Under the pieces are notes generated by a model that worked only from the letters and a program-made list of their open reading frames with translations, was not told the DNA's origin and did not search any database. Shown in pieces: positions 63,241-64,000 of a DNA stretch of 64,000 nt. Both the position numbers and the translations under genes were made by a program. The DNA comes from Rhizobium mongolense subsp. loessense (GTDB taxonomy: Bacteria > Pseudomonadota > Alphaproteobacteria > Rhizobiales > Rhizobiaceae). The DNA is taken from positions 62,001 to 126,000 of the forward strand of contig NZ_FMTM01000011.1 of assembly GCF_900099775.1 (NCBI RefSeq), given 5' to 3'. How positions within the stretch are numbered: position 1 is the stretch's first letter; each line of letters begins with the position of its first letter.

Positions 63241-64000
63241 TCAAATCCGCCTTGCTTCATCGGCTGTCAGCGCGTGCTCTCGCGTGCCAGACACGATGAT
63301 CTCGAGAACTTCATGCTCGTCGGTATTCTTAATGTAGCGGTCGCCCACATACTCGCCGCGCTTCAGCACCATGACGCGGTCGCCCACGGCGAAAATGTCG
63401 ACGAGGCGATGCGAAATGATGATCTGGGCAACCCCCTGCTTCTTTAACTCCAACATGGTTTCGAGCAGGCGCTCGGTCGCCATCACGGAAAGGTTGGCTG
63501 TCGGCTCGTCGAGGACCACGACGCGCGGACCAAAGGAAATCGCGCGGGCAATCGCGACCGATTGCTGGCGGCCACCCGACAGGCTTTCGACCTTCTGATA
63601 GACCGAGTTCACGTCGACCTTGAGCCGTTTCAGCACTTTGTCAGCTTCCGCATACATCTTGCGGCGATTGACGAAAGGACCTTTGAGCGGCCAGCGGCCA
63701 AGGAAGATGTTCTGACCGACATCCATGTTACCGCACAGCGCGAAGTCCTGGTAGATCATCTCGATGCCGACATCCCGGCTTTCGTGCGGGCTCTTAAAGT
63801 GCACCGGTTGTCCGGCAACAAGGATCTCACCGGCATCGCGCTGATAGGCGCCGGTCAGGATCTTCATGAGCGTCGATTTGCCGGCCGAGTTGTCACCGAC
63901 CAGGCCAAGTATCTCGCCGGGATAAAGCACGAGATCGACCTTGCGGAGTGCCTGCACCGCCCCGAAAGCTTTTTCGATACGCCGCATTTCCACGATCGGT
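63241..64000 (-). CDS. Sugar ABC transporter ATP-binding protein, CUT2 type (5' end outside window)
   Basis: At least 253 residues of an ATPase of the ribose/fructose/xylose importer class. Motifs: Walker A GDNSAGKST, signature LSGGRQQSVAIARA, Walker B VVVLDEPTANLS, then ISHRLVDIFAVGDRVMVLKR. The frame is open to the window edge, so the start lies beyond 64000. Only one cassette is present, as in FrcA-type proteins, rather than the two of RbsA. Partner permease and binding-protein genes should lie to the right. Confidence 0.9.
   Translation of the reverse strand, partial: PIVEMRRIEKAFGAVQALRKVDLVLYPGEILGLVGDNSAGKSTLMKILTGAYQRDAGEILVAGQPVHFKSPHESRDVGIEMIYQDFALCGNMDVGQNIFLGRWPLKGPFVNRRKMYAEADKVLKRLKVDVNSVYQKVESLSGGRQQSVAIARAISFGPRVVVLDEPTANLSVMATERLLETMLELKKQGVAQIIISHRLVDIFAVGDRVMVLKRGEYVGDRYIKNTDEHEVLEIIVSGTREHALTADEARRI

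Overview
The window is high-GC DNA from an alphaproteobacterium, most likely Rhizobiaceae (Rhizobium, Ensifer or Agrobacterium relatives). Reasons: several sugar and peptide ABC importers, an Avi_7169/Avi_7170-type flavin/peroxidase gene set, an imp-type type VI secretion (T6SS) locus, and dense operons joined by ATGA or TGATG overlaps. No replication genes or rRNA are present, so replicon type cannot be read from the sequence.

Layout. (1) 1-5772, + strand: a sugar ABC importer (5'-truncated binding protein, two permeases, MalK-type ATPase) wrapped around a GH127 beta-L-arabinofuranosidase, probably for uptake and hydrolysis of arabinofuranosides. (2) 5934-13716, - strand: an oligopeptide-type ABC importer with a luciferase-like monooxygenase and two CMD/AhpD-family proteins. 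(3) 14066-15510: a YoaK-like membrane protein and a methyltransferase. (4) 15690-23811: a tRNA-Val followed by a frameshifted tyrosine integrase, an internally deleted IS6-family element with intact inverted repeats, a four-gene signalling operon (haem-c Tll0287-like protein, hybrid histidine kinase, response regulator, REC-adenylate cyclase), a pair of structured repeats with compensatory base changes, and a broken HTH gene. The 3' end of the tRNA is partly repeated at 23795-23811, so this looks like a decayed integrative element.

(5) 23901-59408: a complete T6SS. On the left are a TssM-like protein lacking the GTPase domain, an M15 (TagX-like) peptidase, PppA phosphatase, an OmpA protein and ClpV. 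PpkA kinase is divergent from clpV. Then comes one long + strand run: tssA-tssB-tssC-hcp-tssE-tssF-tssG-fha-tssJ-tssK-tssL-tssM-tagF, followed by a DUF2169 adaptor, a pseudo-ketosynthase, a DUF4150 (PAAR-like) protein with an unrecognised C-terminal domain, and a beta-propeller protein. I read the last two as a candidate effector-immunity pair. On the opposite strand are vgrG, a DUF6484 protein and a truncated TIGR02270-like gene; divergent from vgrG is a secreted caspase-like/Sel1 protein. PpkA, PppA, Fha and TagF together predict post-translational control of firing by threonine phosphorylation.

(6) 59420-64000: a hypothetical gene, a two-headed glycosyltransferase, a small lipoprotein, a small unknown gene, and the start-truncated ATPase of a second sugar importer.

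The most promising unexplained items are the C-terminal domain of the DUF4150 protein with its propeller neighbour, the GTPase-less TssL/TssM-like chimera paired with the M15 peptidase, and the covarying hairpin repeat at 22657-22827. All assignments come from reading motifs and context; no database search was run.
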